This document shows, one piece after another, positions 11,913 to 22,192 of a stretch of DNA of 64,000 nucleotides. The position numbers and the translations under genes are program-made. The DNA lies in the NCBI GenBank assembly GCA_934047225.1, contig OW204004.1:10172401-10236400 (forward strand), written 5' to 3'. This DNA comes from Ypsolopha sequella (lineage: Eukaryota; Arthropoda; Insecta; Lepidoptera; Ypsolophidae). The first letter of the stretch is position 1; each line of letters starts with the position of its first letter. Below the pieces are notes generated by a model that ran no database searches, was not told the origin of the DNA, and was given only the letters and a program-made list of their open reading frames with translations.

Positions 11913-12482
11913 AAGGAAGAAATAGCTCACTTTACGTACTTGTGCCTCAGATTTTGTGACTACAGGCCGTACTAGTTTATAAAATAAACTGTTCGACGGT
12001 CATGTAATATGATATATAATACCTATAAATTCCTTCAGGCCAACTAAAAGTAGGTGTTACAGTCGTGTTTTGAAAATATGTCAGCTAATTTAGAAAGAGA
12101 TATTTAAAATTTAATTAAAGTTATTCTGTTAGATTTTGCTAACTTTTTTATATTTATATGTGTCGGGGTAAGATGTGTGCATTTATTCAAGTGTAGAATG
12201 TGTAAGGAGTGTATTTGTTTTATAGAGAGAGAATTGAAGACGATAAAAGAGTAACAATATGCAAGTTGCTAAACCATTCTATGTATCCACAAGGACAAAA
12301 GTAGTCTATTATAAATACATATACATTTTTTTATTGTTGTTCTGGTATTTCCAGGATTTTTTCTGATGTTGGCTGGAATGTACCTCTAGATACACCAAAA
12401 ATTTGATCTATTTAAACTATAATTAATTAATTTATTCATTTATTTATTTAATAGCCATTTCATTCTAGTTTACCCACTTTTT

Positions 12483-12790
12483 ATGCATCAAAACCGAACA
12501 GAAAGTCGATTATTTTGCCCTAGGGCTTTATTATTATTATTTTTTAATTTATTTACAATGTTCGGCTAACCTGCAACCTTTTCTGTGTACCATAAATGTA
12601 ATGCTTTTTTTTCCACTGTTTAACGGCTCTGGATACAGTCCTTTTGAGCCAATCATAATTAAAAGTTCCCATGTTGTTTTATTTCCTCACACTATGCATT
12701 GAAAAACGTAGTATGATACACGGGCGTAAGAGCAATAAATTATAATTTATTCCTTTTCGCCCTAGTAGTATAAACTACTATACTCCGGCC
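12483..12790 (+). repeat. LINE 3'-UTR-like repeat, copy 1
   Basis: Shares 'aaccgaacagaaagtc', 'ccactgtttaacggctctgg' and 'acgtagtatga' blocks with 49012-49325, which directly follows a LINE reverse transcriptase remnant. Probably a 5'-truncated insertion of the same LINE family. Confidence 0.6.
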
Positions 12791-13904
12791 GTTCATTCGA
12801 GAGAATGGTGACGTTTGCAAATGTCAGGGGATAAAACCTTTTTTTTACTGTTTTGCATTTCAATATTTTATATTTATCATGATGATTTTAGGGTAGATTG
12901 TATATCGTTAAAAGGTCCCATTTGTTAATAAAAAGTATTTTTGTCGTATATATTTTCCACTTCCTAGCACAAAACTTAATGAATCAGCTGACTCAATTTC
13001 TACGTAAAAGTTAAAAAAAAGCGCAAAAAATATTATTTTTCGCGAAAAGTTGTCTATTAGCGATACTGTCAAGTTATTTCTGTCAAATCAGCAATCATAA
13101 TGCCTGCAGTATGAATCCTCGACTTTTTGAATCGACATTTCAGAAAAAGGTTTATAATATCTGCGGTGTAAGGCAGTGTTGTCGTATTATAAAACTGATA
13201 TACCTTACCAAATAATAAGATCGTATATATATTCTATTCCAGGGTGTTTATTTATAAAAAATGTTTAAATAACCATGATTTGGATTTATTTCGTCCCATT
13301 TGTTGTACCGTTGATATTTTTTTAAGGGGGGCTTATCCCAATTTTGTCTGTTTTCAAACTCATTTTAAAGCATCAAATAGTTATTTTTAAAATCTGAAAA
13401 AAATATATGTTTCAGATACATCTTTTCTGCAGGTTTTTTTGTGGTTCAATTTGCGAGACGTTACACTTTGCTCGATCGAAAAAAAATCCGAAACTTTGTC
13501 GATTTTAAAGATTTTTTTCGTTTTATGTAACGTGTACTTAACCAAATTGTATGAAAATTGCAGATAATTAAAGGAAAACTATTGTACTAATAACTTTTGT
13601 GGTTACTTTTTTTTTAGTGAAAATCGTTTTTTTTTCTTAATTTAAAAAGAAAAATTGATTCGCGAGTACTCGGCGAGCGGCCGCCAGTTGCCCGCCAGCG
13701 GCTCTCGAGGCAAGACCTATGTCAGTTTTCTGAGCCCTGGTTCCCCCTCACTCGTCTCGAAGCTCTGATATAGTGTACTATTATTATTTAAATGATCGTG
13801 TAAATAGACATCAAACTATCAGTTGTGTGTACATGTAAATAAAAATCATTTAGTTGTATCTTGCTTGGATGTTTAAAAATAAAGATGGAAACTAGAAATA
13901 AGAA
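12791..13904. other. Intergenic DNA, no gene
   Basis: AT-rich with a short GC-rich patch at 13660-13760. I see no credible frame, RNA gene or complete repeat. Confidence 0.4.
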
Positions 13905-14395
13905 GAAAAAAACCTGCCAAGTGCGAGTCAGACTCGCGTACCTAGGGTTCCGTATTGTGGATGATAAATTTAATTTACTATTTTTTTTCGTGAATTTCTC
14001 AACTGCTTTATTTTTCCTGTAATCTCTACGTAAACACTATTACCATGATTTTTTTCATAATGTTCGGTCTACCAGTTTTGGAGATAAAGATATACATTTT
14101 TTTATATCAATGTATTTTTACAATCAGCTTTTTAATATCTATAATTTGATACCCATATTGTATTTTTAGGATAACATTTTTTAGTTTTGTTTTGGAAATA
14201 TTTTGAATAATTTCAATCTTTTTTTTACATCGTGATATGTGGGCAAGTAAATGCTATTTTTGTGCCAAATTTCATGTCTTTATCTGTAAAGGTGCTAAAG
14301 TTATGAGGCTGTAACATACGGACGGACGGACAACGGAGTCTCACCATAAAGGTTCCTTTTGTACCTTTTAGGTACTACGGAACCATAGAAATCAT
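13905..14395 (+). repeat. Lepidopteran 'gggttccgta' element
   Basis: Begins 'cctgccaagtgcgagtcaga' followed by 'cctagggttccgta' and ends near 'tactacggaacca'. A longer, insertion-split relative lies at 60352-61475, with the same 'acggacggacggacaacgga' block near its end. Confidence 0.7.
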
Positions 14396-15058
14396 CAAAT
14401 TTGAGAGTGCTGAAGATAAGAAAACAATTCTTTGAAACTGTAACGAGATGTTTTATTTATCGTACAGAACAACCAACTTTTAAAATTACGCAAAAAATGT
14501 AAACAACTCATGAGTCCGAGTACAACTGTACAACAGTAAAATGTAACAGTACTTACTCTTGCAGTCAGACCGAATGTATAGATATATAATGTACATATTA
14601 TGTAAATATATAATACATATATAGATATATAAAATAATGCGATTGTATCTACGTATTATTATTTTTTTGTAAGCGTAAGTATGAATCGTATCTGACTAAG
14701 TGATTAAATAAAAATTTTTAAATTCAGCTTATCAATTCTTCGTACTGAGCAGGGCACCTTCGCATCGAGACAATGCATAGAGACAACAAGTACGACAAAA
14801 CTCGATAAAAACAGTAATTGGTATTACCAGGTACAAGGACAGCTTTACGTGACAGAACGGCGATTATGTCTCTTTGGCATTTGGGTAGGAGATAATGAAC
14901 TTGTACATATTGAACGCATTACAAGAGATGATGATTCAAGTAACAAATTGCAAACCATTACAGTGTATAACCAATTCAGCAAGCAATGAAGAAATAATTA
15001 CATAATAGGAAATACATGTCATTATTATATCTAGTACATTTTCAATAATCAACTAATC
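14396..15058 (-). other. Probable 3' flank or 3' UTR of the Jockey-like remnant
   Basis: AT-rich, with 'atatata' runs at 14575-14640. It follows the stop of the leftward RT fragment and has no frame of its own. Confidence 0.35.
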
Positions 15059-15870
15059 TTAATCTCTCGTCAAAGTCAATACATTCAGGACTACTTTTGT
15101 GAATTCTGCCATAGAAAAATTAGTTATGTCAGTCATACGTGCCACATCATTTAAAATCTGTAAAGCCCTGGCCAATGGTGAATATTTCTGTAAATTTGTG
15201 CGAGCGGTCGGCACATTAAACTTTTTTTGCCTAATTTCTTTTCTTAATCGGGGGTTTGGTACTGCTAGAGATAATGAAGCTAGTACATCCCTGTTAATTA
15301 CTTTACCCCTTATGAGTTTGAAGAAGTATTTGGCCAGTGCAAGGTTTCTTCGAACTTCCAACCTATAGTATCCAACCATACCCAGCACAAATAGGGTTGG
15401 ATACAGAAGCGGATAAAACGGGTAGACACCGTATTGTCGTAAGTAGAGGTATCTCATAAACTTGTTCTGGATTTTCTCCAACATGAGGCTATATTTAGCC
15501 TCATGTGGATTCCAGACCATTGATGCACCCTCTAACTTACTTCTCACTAGCGCATTGTAGAGTACTCTTACAGCTGTGGTGCCCCGAAATTCCTTTGTTT
15601 GGCGAATAATAAATCCCAGGCTACGAAATGCTTTTTTGCAAATTATATTAATATGGTCGTCAAACCTCAGATCTGACCCCACGTGAATTCCCAGGTCTCT
15701 TACTTTGTCCACCTGAGCTATCCGGTCTTCATCAATAAGGTAGTGACGCTGTACAGGGTTCCTAGCTCTTGTACACGACATAATATTACATTTTGCATAA
15801 TTGAAAATTCTTTTTACTCCACTCGACTACATTATTAATGTCCGACTGTAAACGAGTACTGTCCTCATAA
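15059..15870 (-). pseudogene. Jockey-like non-LTR reverse transcriptase, C-terminal remnant
   Basis: The 240-residue frame 15059-15781 has the typical post-catalytic end of Jockey-clade RT: VRDLGIHVGSDLRFDDHIN, KAFRSLGFIIRQTKEF and LVRSKLEGASMVWNPHEAKY. Upstream, about 15785-15860, another minus-strand frame (LQSDINNVVEWSKKN) continues the same protein, so a one-base shift lies near 15795-15805. The catalytic YxDD region and everything before it are missing: the copy is cut at about 15870, where an unrelated 'ggagccgagcgaagcg' repeat starts. Dead fragment. Confidence 0.8.
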
Positions 15871-15884
15871 ATATAAAATAAGGA

Positions 15885-16304
15885 GCCGAGCGAAGCGAAA
15901 AAAAATGGGGTTTTTTCGAATCCATTTACTCCACTATAACGTCATGTACGTATTTCATTTTTAAGTAAATGTTTATTGAGTATTGATTAAAATTCTCACT
16001 GAAGGAAAACGCGATTGGATGAAATTTTCTTGATAGAATTTAATCCCGAAAAGACATCTAAATTGTTTTATTTTTTCCTGTAATTCTGAAATCCTAACTA
16101 ATTTCATTGTCAAATTGCATTCCAAATGTGGATATTATGTATTTGTAAAGTCTCTATGAAAAACATTTTGACAAAATTGCTTAGTACATTTTATATTAAT
16201 AAAAAACCGACTTTTTTACTACTTTTCCACGAATCCGTCCCACTCGCACTGAGGGTTTTTTCGCATATGGAGTATCAGGGACGCTAAAACTATTACGTAG
16301 CGCC
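15885..16304 (-). mobile_element. TTAA-type MITE, partial copy
   Basis: Inverted relative of 41087-41471: shares 'tttccacgaatccgtcccac', 'ttttttcgcatatggag' and the terminal 'acgtagcgcc' followed by TTAA (16305-16308). The other end is replaced by 'ggagccgagcgaagcg' repeat DNA and lacks TTAA. Confidence 0.65.
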
Positions 16305-16496
16305 TTAAAATCAAATTGTCACTAAAATAGAAAATTGTTCGCCTGAGAATTATCAACTCAACTCAAATTTGTAATTTCAAGTCGCCGTTTACAACATTTT
16401 TACTCGCTCACAATCTTTCGCCCACTTAGTATTTTAGTACGCTATATTCAGTATTTTTGACACCTTATATTTGAATTTATATTCGCTCATTTACTA

Positions 16497-16660
16497 CGCC
16501 TATAAATTTAGTTTTAGTGCCGTCGAAACATAAATTATTCCAAAGTAATTTAGCTTCTATTTTTAATACTTATGAACTATTTTGTAATAAACAAAATTTA
16601 GTTTTGACAGCTCCTAGATTACAATGAAAGCCTTCAGAGTCAGCTTTGTTAGCTCATATG
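16497..16660. repeat. Decayed relative of the 10248-10420 MITE
   Basis: Shares 'tttagttttagtgccgtc' and 'gaaagccttcagagtcagct' with that element, but the arms no longer pair fully. Confidence 0.5.
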
Positions 16661-17559
16661 GTTACCAAGTGTATTAAATATTTTTAGCTGTACTTCCAAA
16701 TGTTTTACAAGAGCGTGCTTAGATATTGCTCATATGATCCAATGTAATTAACTCCCCTATTTGTACTAACTCGGTTTTTTAGTAGGAATAGTTTATGTTG
16801 GTTCATTTATCGGAATCAATTCTTATTAGTACGAAGTACAGTTACTGGCCCCGAACCTATTTTAATGTACGGCGGTCGGTGGCGAGTCACGTGAGGTCAC
16901 GATTCTAGCCGCTCAGTTGTATCGTAAATAAATACGTCGCGGTGAATTGGCGGGGGCTGAGGTAGTGATAAATACCTACAGGTCCCGGATAACGTGCCTT
17001 TATTTATTTTTGTCGTGAAGAAGCTCTTGTTGACTTGTAGTATTTTTTCGAGATATCGCCACACTCCATCTGTCATCATTCTCTCGAATTAACGGCAGCA
17101 GTTTATAATATATACAACAAAATAAACATCATTGTGTCAATCACAAAATAGGTAAGACAAAATATAAACTACAGATCCATACGACCCTGGCCATCGCCTT
17201 CTTTGTCATTTTGCGTTAACCTTTCCCATCAGCTATTACAGCAAAACAAATACCAATACAAAAATAATGTAACACTAATCAAGTAGAAATCCAATCAATA
17301 AACTTATCCAAGTATCCACTTAATTATCAGACTAATAACAATTCAGGATCTTTCGCGCCATTGCGTTTTCCACGCCACTTCATCACATCCTGGATATCAA
17401 AGGTACATAAGGGTTTCTATGACATGGAAATAAGGTCGTATCTTGAAAGCACCACCTCCAATCTTGAGGTCATGTGACCTTGAAATCACGTCATGCTCGT
17501 GTATGTTCCTTGAGGATGAAGTTTACGATCAGTTTTAGATACATGAAACGGATTGGAAA
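16661..17559. other. Intergenic DNA, no recognisable gene
   Basis: A frame of 60 codons on the minus strand at 16897-17079 has no family signature. The segment could be upstream DNA of the retrotransposon relic that follows, but nothing in the sequence proves this. Confidence 0.35.
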
Positions 17560-17567
17560 TTCGGAAA

Positions 17568-17620
17568 GCGTTGGTAGCTCAGTCTTTATATTAGGACCCA
17601 GGTTTGGAACCTGCCAGTCG
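17568..17620 (+). repeat. tRNA-like segment (SINE head or tRNA relic)
   Basis: 'gttggtagctcagt' resembles a pol III A box and 'ggtttggaacc' about 30 bases on resembles a B box. The acceptor stem does not close, so it is not called a tRNA gene. Confidence 0.3.
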
Positions 17621-17639
17621 AACATATTTCATTGTAAAT

Positions 17640-18005
17640 TTGTTCCACGGTGAAGAAAAACACTGTGACGAAACTTGCTTGTCTGAAAGGGGAATTTAAA
17701 GGATAATGACGGGACCAAGAATAGTTTACAGGATATTATCATGCTTCTGAAGGCGACTGACCCGGATGACGTGCCAACATTTGTGGCCAAGGATCTGAAG
17801 AAGCTTCCGCCAGTCACTTTTGACCACGTTGATGTCACCAGCTTTCTGTAGGACATCGTTGGTCTGAAGGCTAGTCTAGCGGATGTGCAGGTGAGATTGG
17901 AAGCCTCGGAATCTACGGTCTTTGAACTTCGTAAGTAGCGTAGCTCATCGAGGTCATCCGATGACGTGCACGTCAACACGCGGCGCCGAGCTTGACGTGA
18001 CATAT
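17640..18005 (+). pseudogene. Non-LTR retrotransposon ORF1-like relic, 5' part
   Basis: On the plus strand, codons from about 17712 read DDVPTFVAKDLKKLPPVTF then, after a stop, GLKASLADVQVRLEASES and ELRK with a stop. The pattern of a conserved 'LPPVTFDHVDVT' block followed by a short leucine-zipper-like coiled coil is familiar from retrotransposon ORF1-type proteins in Lepidoptera. Two or more stops make it a relic. A 124-codon frame on the opposite strand is its shadow. The same relic seems to continue at 19449-19726 and 36602-36790. Confidence 0.5.
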
Positions 18006-19448
18006 TGCTGTCAAGTTTTGAGTCAGCAGTGTTGACACGCCGCTGCCGCCGTTCACCATGTCAGTGAAACTTGTAGCCACCCCACACCCCCCGACCGCCA
18101 ACAGTGCTGCACGTGCCTGTCAGATAGCACGACCGGCAGGTACCCGGTCTTTCCACCGGTCGAGCTACTGGCAAGATAAAACTTAAACAGGGACCTAATT
18201 GTAACCTAATCGATGGTAAAAGGTTCTGAAGAAAACTTCGAGGTACTATACAATTAGGTTTATTTAACTTTATCAAAACTACAATCTAAATTTCACAAGA
18301 CAAAGAAAGATGTTAACAGAAAAATTTATCTTTGTTACCAGTGTTTGGCCAAGACCTTCATTTGGCAATTCTCTGCCAAGACATTACTACGACCTTCCGT
18401 ACCTTAAAATTGTTGTGTTAAGAGCCGCCTTAACATCCGGAGTAATATTACATCGGTATTAGTAATGCCAAGACATAAATAAACATTTAAGTGACAACTA
18501 GGTGGAATTGTTACCACCTAATCCACTGGTAACTAAATTACTTGGAATCTTGTGAAAATTACATTAAAAAAAACTTTAAAAGAAACAAAAACTTGAAAAC
18601 AAACAAGGGAAACAATTCCCTAAATAAAATCTAGCTCAGGGGAGCCGTAGATCCTACAACAATAAATATTTGTCGAATATACTCTTAAACCAAATCGTCT
18701 GGTACACCATTCAGTTCTACCAGGAAAGAAAAATATGACAGAACATTAAATTTTACAGTTTGGGTTATTCGGCGAAACAGGAAGAAAATTTAACCTTTGA
18801 TACTAAAAGGACACATAACTATGTGTCCTGAAAACATACCGTCCCCGGTATCCTAACTGTGTGTGGATAAAAGTAAAAATTCCAACACCTACTTGAATTT
18901 ATGCATTACTCTCCACGGAAATGTCACACCGTCCGCCGCCCCCTTCAAGGTCAACGATCCTCGTCCACGCAGACAAAAGGAACTTCTTACTGCGTACACC
19001 ACGCGGCGGTCATTACTCTGCCAGCTGGTAAATCACGAAACTGGTAAACTCGGAACAAGAAGATCTTGTAAACACGAAGATCTTGAAAACAAAACACCCA
19101 AGATCTGATGATTTCAGAACTCCCTCCAACCCGATGAAAAAAACTCCAACAATCACCTCCAAAAAATCTTTCTTAGTACTATCACGAAGTCGTGTTGGCA
19201 AAATCCGCCATTATTGTAAAAAATAACTCCACACGAGTTAACGGCATAAATTCCGTTTGGCAAATGCACGAGAACAACTCGGCAACGCGGCAACCGCGCG
19301 ATTAACTTCATGTCTATAAAAGAGGGTAAACCCAAAACTTTCCGGCAAGCAAATAAACGACGCAAATTCTTTTTGTGATAACCGCAACTACCAAATTTGC
19401 AATGCTACATGCCGGCGGAACCAAACAAATAGGCGAATTCTAATTTTG
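18006..19448. other. Unassigned 1.4 kb between two ORF1-relic pieces
   Basis: It splits the ORF1-like relic, so it probably contains an inserted element. Candidate edges near 18150 and 19440 show no clear repeat ends or target duplication. No coding frame above 81 codons and none with a recognisable motif. Confidence 0.35.
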
Positions 19449-19726
19449 CCTCCATCGTCAAGAGCAGACCTGTCGCTCTGACTTTGCAGCCCACGTCTGA
19501 GATACCACCGGCTGACGTAACGCTGGGCGCCTCCGCTGATTACCGTGATGAAGACGGCTTAGTCAAGGTCAAGAAGAGGAGGTGCCATATGCGACCAAGT
19601 CAGAACCGTTGCGGCACGAGACTAACGGGGCCTAGCTTCCTATTGCGAGCTACGACGCCAGCAACAGCGATGTACCTGTCCCGCCTGCACTACATGACCA
19701 AGACGTAGGACATCGTCGAGTACATG
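19449..19726 (+). pseudogene. ORF1-like relic, part interrupted by the Polinton
   Basis: Reads ASADYRDEDGLVKVKKRR, then ATPATAMYLSRLHYMTKT, a stop at 19706-19708, and DIVEYM, with the last two codons lying in the TACATG target duplication. After the Polinton, the same frame resumes at 36602 as ENETNFLLRVEWLE. The 'YLSRLHY...DIVEYM' block matches my memory of the C-terminal domain of lepidopteran retrotransposon ORF1-type proteins. Confidence 0.55.
19721..19726. repeat. Target site duplication TACATG (left)
   Basis: Identical to 36596-36601. Six bases is the usual Polinton integrase duplication. Confidence 0.95.
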
Positions 19727-19865
19727 AGTAGTATATTATTGGGCACGCTGTCCCAGTTTCCAAACACACAGCTCACTTTGCTTCGCTTCGCTCCGCGCCG
19801 TTCGCCCGCTCACTCCGTTCGCTTGTGTGTTTGGAAGCTGTGACAGCTGTGCCCAATAATATATT
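19727..19865 (+). repeat. Left terminal inverted repeat, self-palindromic
   Basis: 139 bp that matches the complement of 36457-36595 with no difference I could find. Its two ends (agtatattattgggcac... and ...gtgcccaataatatatt) are complementary over about 45 bp, so each terminus can fold into a hairpin with a GC-rich tip (ttcgctccgcgccgttcgcc). Weaker similarity with the right end continues to about 19913. Confidence 0.9.
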
Positions 19866-19913
19866 GAAAAAAAAAATTACCTTACGTGATTCTCTCCCGT
19901 TCTGCATATTCTG

Positions 19914-19926
19914 TGTTTATAAATAA
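19914..19926 (+). promoter_or_regulatory. Candidate TATA box for the rightward cluster
   Basis: 'gtttataaataac' lies about 70-80 bases before the ATPase ATG, just inside the terminal repeat. Position fits an RNA polymerase II promoter; not tested. Confidence 0.4.
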
Positions 19927-19994
19927 CATGCACAGAGTGCAGATATAGCACTGTTAACAGTACAACCTTGACGTTTGCACATCAGATTTTTTTC

Positions 19995-20690
19995 ATGATA
20001 ATGAAATTTGTTAAACAAACACAGTCACTAAATTTTGATAAAATATGTCCTGAATCACAAAAATTGTCTTCTCGCCATGGAAAACTTTTACCAAATACAA
20101 TAAGATGTATTATTTGTGGACCTTCTAATTGCGGAAAAACTAATGTTGTGATAGGACTCCTTCTACATGAAAACGGTTTGCGTTTTCATAATGTATACGT
20201 TTATTCAAAAACTCTATATCAACCAAAATATGTTTTTTTGGAGAAGGTTCTAAAGTCTGTTCCAGAAATAGGTTACTCACAATTTCGTGATAATGAAGAA
20301 ATGATTAGTCCAAATGAGGCAGCTTCGAATTCAGTTATAATTTTTGATGACGTGGCTTGTGAGAATCAGAATAATATTCGCGACTTCTTTGCTATGGGAA
20401 GACATAGAAATATAGACTGTTTTTATCTCAACCAAACTTATAGCAAAATACCGAAACAGCTTATACGGGATAACGCAAATCTAATTGTACTTTTCAAACA
20501 AGACGATATCAATTTACGACACATATATGATGAGCATGTAAACACTGACATGACTTGGAACCAATTTAGGGATATGTGTTCACAGGCCTGGAAAGATCAT
20601 TTTAGCTATCTAGTTATAAATAAAGATTGTCAAAAAAATGATGGTGGCTATAGAATTAAATTTGATACATTTATTTGTTTGGTTACATGA
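19995..20690 (+). CDS. Genome-packaging ATPase (FtsK/HerA-type)
   Basis: About 231 residues from the ATG at 19995 (a second ATG at 20001 starts MKFVKQT and may be the real one); the frame is open from a TTG at 19968. Walker A GPSNCGKT lies about 42 residues from the 19995 start, and Walker B SVIIFDD about 70 residues later; the LNQTY segment fits a sensor position. These motifs and the length fit the A32-like packaging ATPases of Polintons, virophages and adeno-like viruses, which pump DNA into preformed capsids. First gene of the rightward cluster, about 75 bases after a TATA-like box. A virion role in the present element is inferred from family. Confidence 0.93.
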   Translation: MIMKFVKQTQSLNFDKICPESQKLSSRHGKLLPNTIRCIICGPSNCGKTNVVIGLLLHENGLRFHNVYVYSKTLYQPKYVFLEKVLKSVPEIGYSQFRDNEEMISPNEAASNSVIIFDDVACENQNNIRDFFAMGRHRNIDCFYLNQTYSKIPKQLIRDNANLIVLFKQDDINLRHIYDEHVNTDMTWNQFRDMCSQAWKDHFSYLVINKDCQKNDGGYRIKFDTFICLVT

Positions 20691-20767
20691 AATATATGAC
20701 CTATTCTTTAATTTATTTATCATTACTATTTAGACAACCAAGAAGTAAACTTGTTCGTTTGTTGAAA

Positions 20768-21763
20768 ATGAATGACGAGAAATCAATAAAACAACTGATA
20801 ATTAAGTCTTCGGAAGCCGTTAAGAAGAAGCTTAAAAGCATAAAGAATATCAAAATGGATAATGAAATAGCACTTGAATCTGTTTTAAAACCAATAATAG
20901 ATCCTCTAAATCAATTAGCTAACAAAAAATACCACCTCGAAAATGATGACGCATTAGAAAATAAGTGTGAAGAAGAAAAGGTTAATGTTGAAGAGAATTG
21001 GTTAGAAAATGATAAAAATAATACAAATAAAAGAAATATATCTGAAACCAGCGCTTTGTCACAAAACAATTATCCACTGAAACGGAAATTTAATATTTCT
21101 GACGAAATTGTTTCCGAAAATAGTGATCCTGATACAGAAAGTGATAACAGGGATGATGACAGTGACTTATTTTTTGAAACTAACGATTCAAAAAAAAGTC
21201 CAAGTAAAGAGACTGGTTCCTCTCGGTCATTTTCATCTGAAGTGTTCAAAGATGTTCCGTTTGGTGTAAGAATGGTAAGCGGAAAGTTAATGATGGGTTC
21301 AGCATCAGTATTTGTAACGGATGACAGAATTTCAGTTTCAAGTAAAACATATGTTAAGACCCCTGGACTAACGGAATTGATGTTTAAAAAAGATCCTGAT
21401 TTCAATAAAATAACTCAAGATGATATGCAAAATTACAAAACGATACTAATAAATACAAACGCTCATCGCCGTGGCTACGATCCCGGTCAGCCAATCAAAA
21501 GTAACAGAGGTAATAAATATAACCAAATTATAAAACCCTTATTTAAATTACTCGATGCTGAAAATATAATATCAAAAGGTGAAGGATTGCCGCAGTTTAA
21601 AAAGGTTGCAGAAAATGTTAATTACGTGTACTGGGACGATCCAAACGAACTAGTTGAAAGGTTAAAGTTGCTTATTGCTTCTCGCGATGCTGGTAACACT
21701 GGGCTGGATAATGAAATAATCTCGATTATTGAAGAATTGCGAGAAAGTGGTATTATAGAATGA
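20768..21763 (+). CDS. Polinton virion-core-type protein, acidic middle and conserved C-terminus
   Basis: 331 residues from the ATG at 20768 (MNDEKSIKQL); the frame is open further back to 20675 but only from a TTG and overlapping the ATPase stop. N-terminal third is Lys-rich and helical, the middle (about residues 70-165) is rich in Asp, Glu, Ser and Asn and likely disordered, then a folded part includes GYDPGQPIKSNRGNKYNQI and ends with NYVYWDDPNELVERLKLL and IISIIEELRESGII. That C-terminal block is one I recall from many Polinton-encoded 'hypothetical' proteins in arthropods. A structural or DNA-condensing role in the virion is likely but inferred; no enzymatic motif is seen. Confidence 0.75.
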   Translation: MNDEKSIKQLIIKSSEAVKKKLKSIKNIKMDNEIALESVLKPIIDPLNQLANKKYHLENDDALENKCEEEKVNVEENWLENDKNNTNKRNISETSALSQNNYPLKRKFNISDEIVSENSDPDTESDNRDDDSDLFFETNDSKKSPSKETGSSRSFSSEVFKDVPFGVRMVSGKLMMGSASVFVTDDRISVSSKTYVKTPGLTELMFKKDPDFNKITQDDMQNYKTILINTNAHRRGYDPGQPIKSNRGNKYNQIIKPLFKLLDAENIISKGEGLPQFKKVAENVNYVYWDDPNELVERLKLLIASRDAGNTGLDNEIISIIEELRESGIIE

Positions 21764-21832
21764 ATATAAACCATGACTATTTTTATTTGTATCATTTGCA
21801 TATAAACCATTGACAAAATTCCGTCTATTAAA

Positions 21833-22192
21833 ATGAACGTTGATAAATTTGGTCATCATGTTCATAAAAGACTTCGACTTTCAAATTTGAATGATCTAAA
21901 CACATTTGAAAAAGTTCCATTAAAAAATATATCTGGTGACTACGACTTAAAACCCAACAGATTAATAGGTTTAAAAATACCGCAGGCATTAGATGAAGCT
22001 GTGAATAAAGAGTATGTGGATAGAAATACTCAGTTATTTTGTAAAAAGCATGACCTATTCGTTGAACTGCAGGGTATAAAAAATCAAATACAGTTAGTTC
22101 AAAATCAGTTAAATGAGAAGTGTTCAAGAGTAGAAGTGAGTAACATTCTTAAAGATCATTTAGTATCTTTAAGAAATAAAAATCATGAGTAA
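21833..22192 (+). CDS. Small protein with fibre-like motif and coiled coil
   Basis: 119 residues. Residues 45-64 (IGLKIPQALDEAVNKEYVDR) match the 'L..P....DAVNK.YVD' motif that precedes the coiled or beta-helical shaft in phage tail fibres and similar trimeric spikes. Residues about 70-115 have heptad-like spacing of Leu, Ile and Val (QGIKNQIQLVQNQLNEK), consistent with a coiled coil. The gene overlaps the integrase start by 8 bases (22185-22192). A trimeric surface or tail-like role is inferred from this motif alone. Confidence 0.6.
   Translation: MNVDKFGHHVHKRLRLSNLNDLNTFEKVPLKNISGDYDLKPNRLIGLKIPQALDEAVNKEYVDRNTQLFCKKHDLFVELQGIKNQIQLVQNQLNEKCSRVEVSNILKDHLVSLRNKNHE

Noticed and set aside
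16897..17079. 60-codon frame as part of the retrotransposon 5' region
   Set aside because: No recognisable residues; position alone is not enough.
17568..17620. tRNA gene
   Set aside because: A- and B-box-like words are present, but no acceptor stem or proper anticodon arm can be drawn.
17629..18003. 124-codon minus-strand frame
   Set aside because: It is the shadow of an ORF1-like relic read on the plus strand.
19741..19830. GC-rich 'cttcgcttcgctccgcgccg' as a promoter CpG island
   Set aside because: It is the tip of the palindromic Polinton terminus and appears identically at the other end.
20675..20767. Longer start for the core-type protein
   Set aside because: The extension starts at TTG, overlaps the ATPase end and encodes a hydrophobic stretch unlike the rest; the ATG at 20768 fits better.
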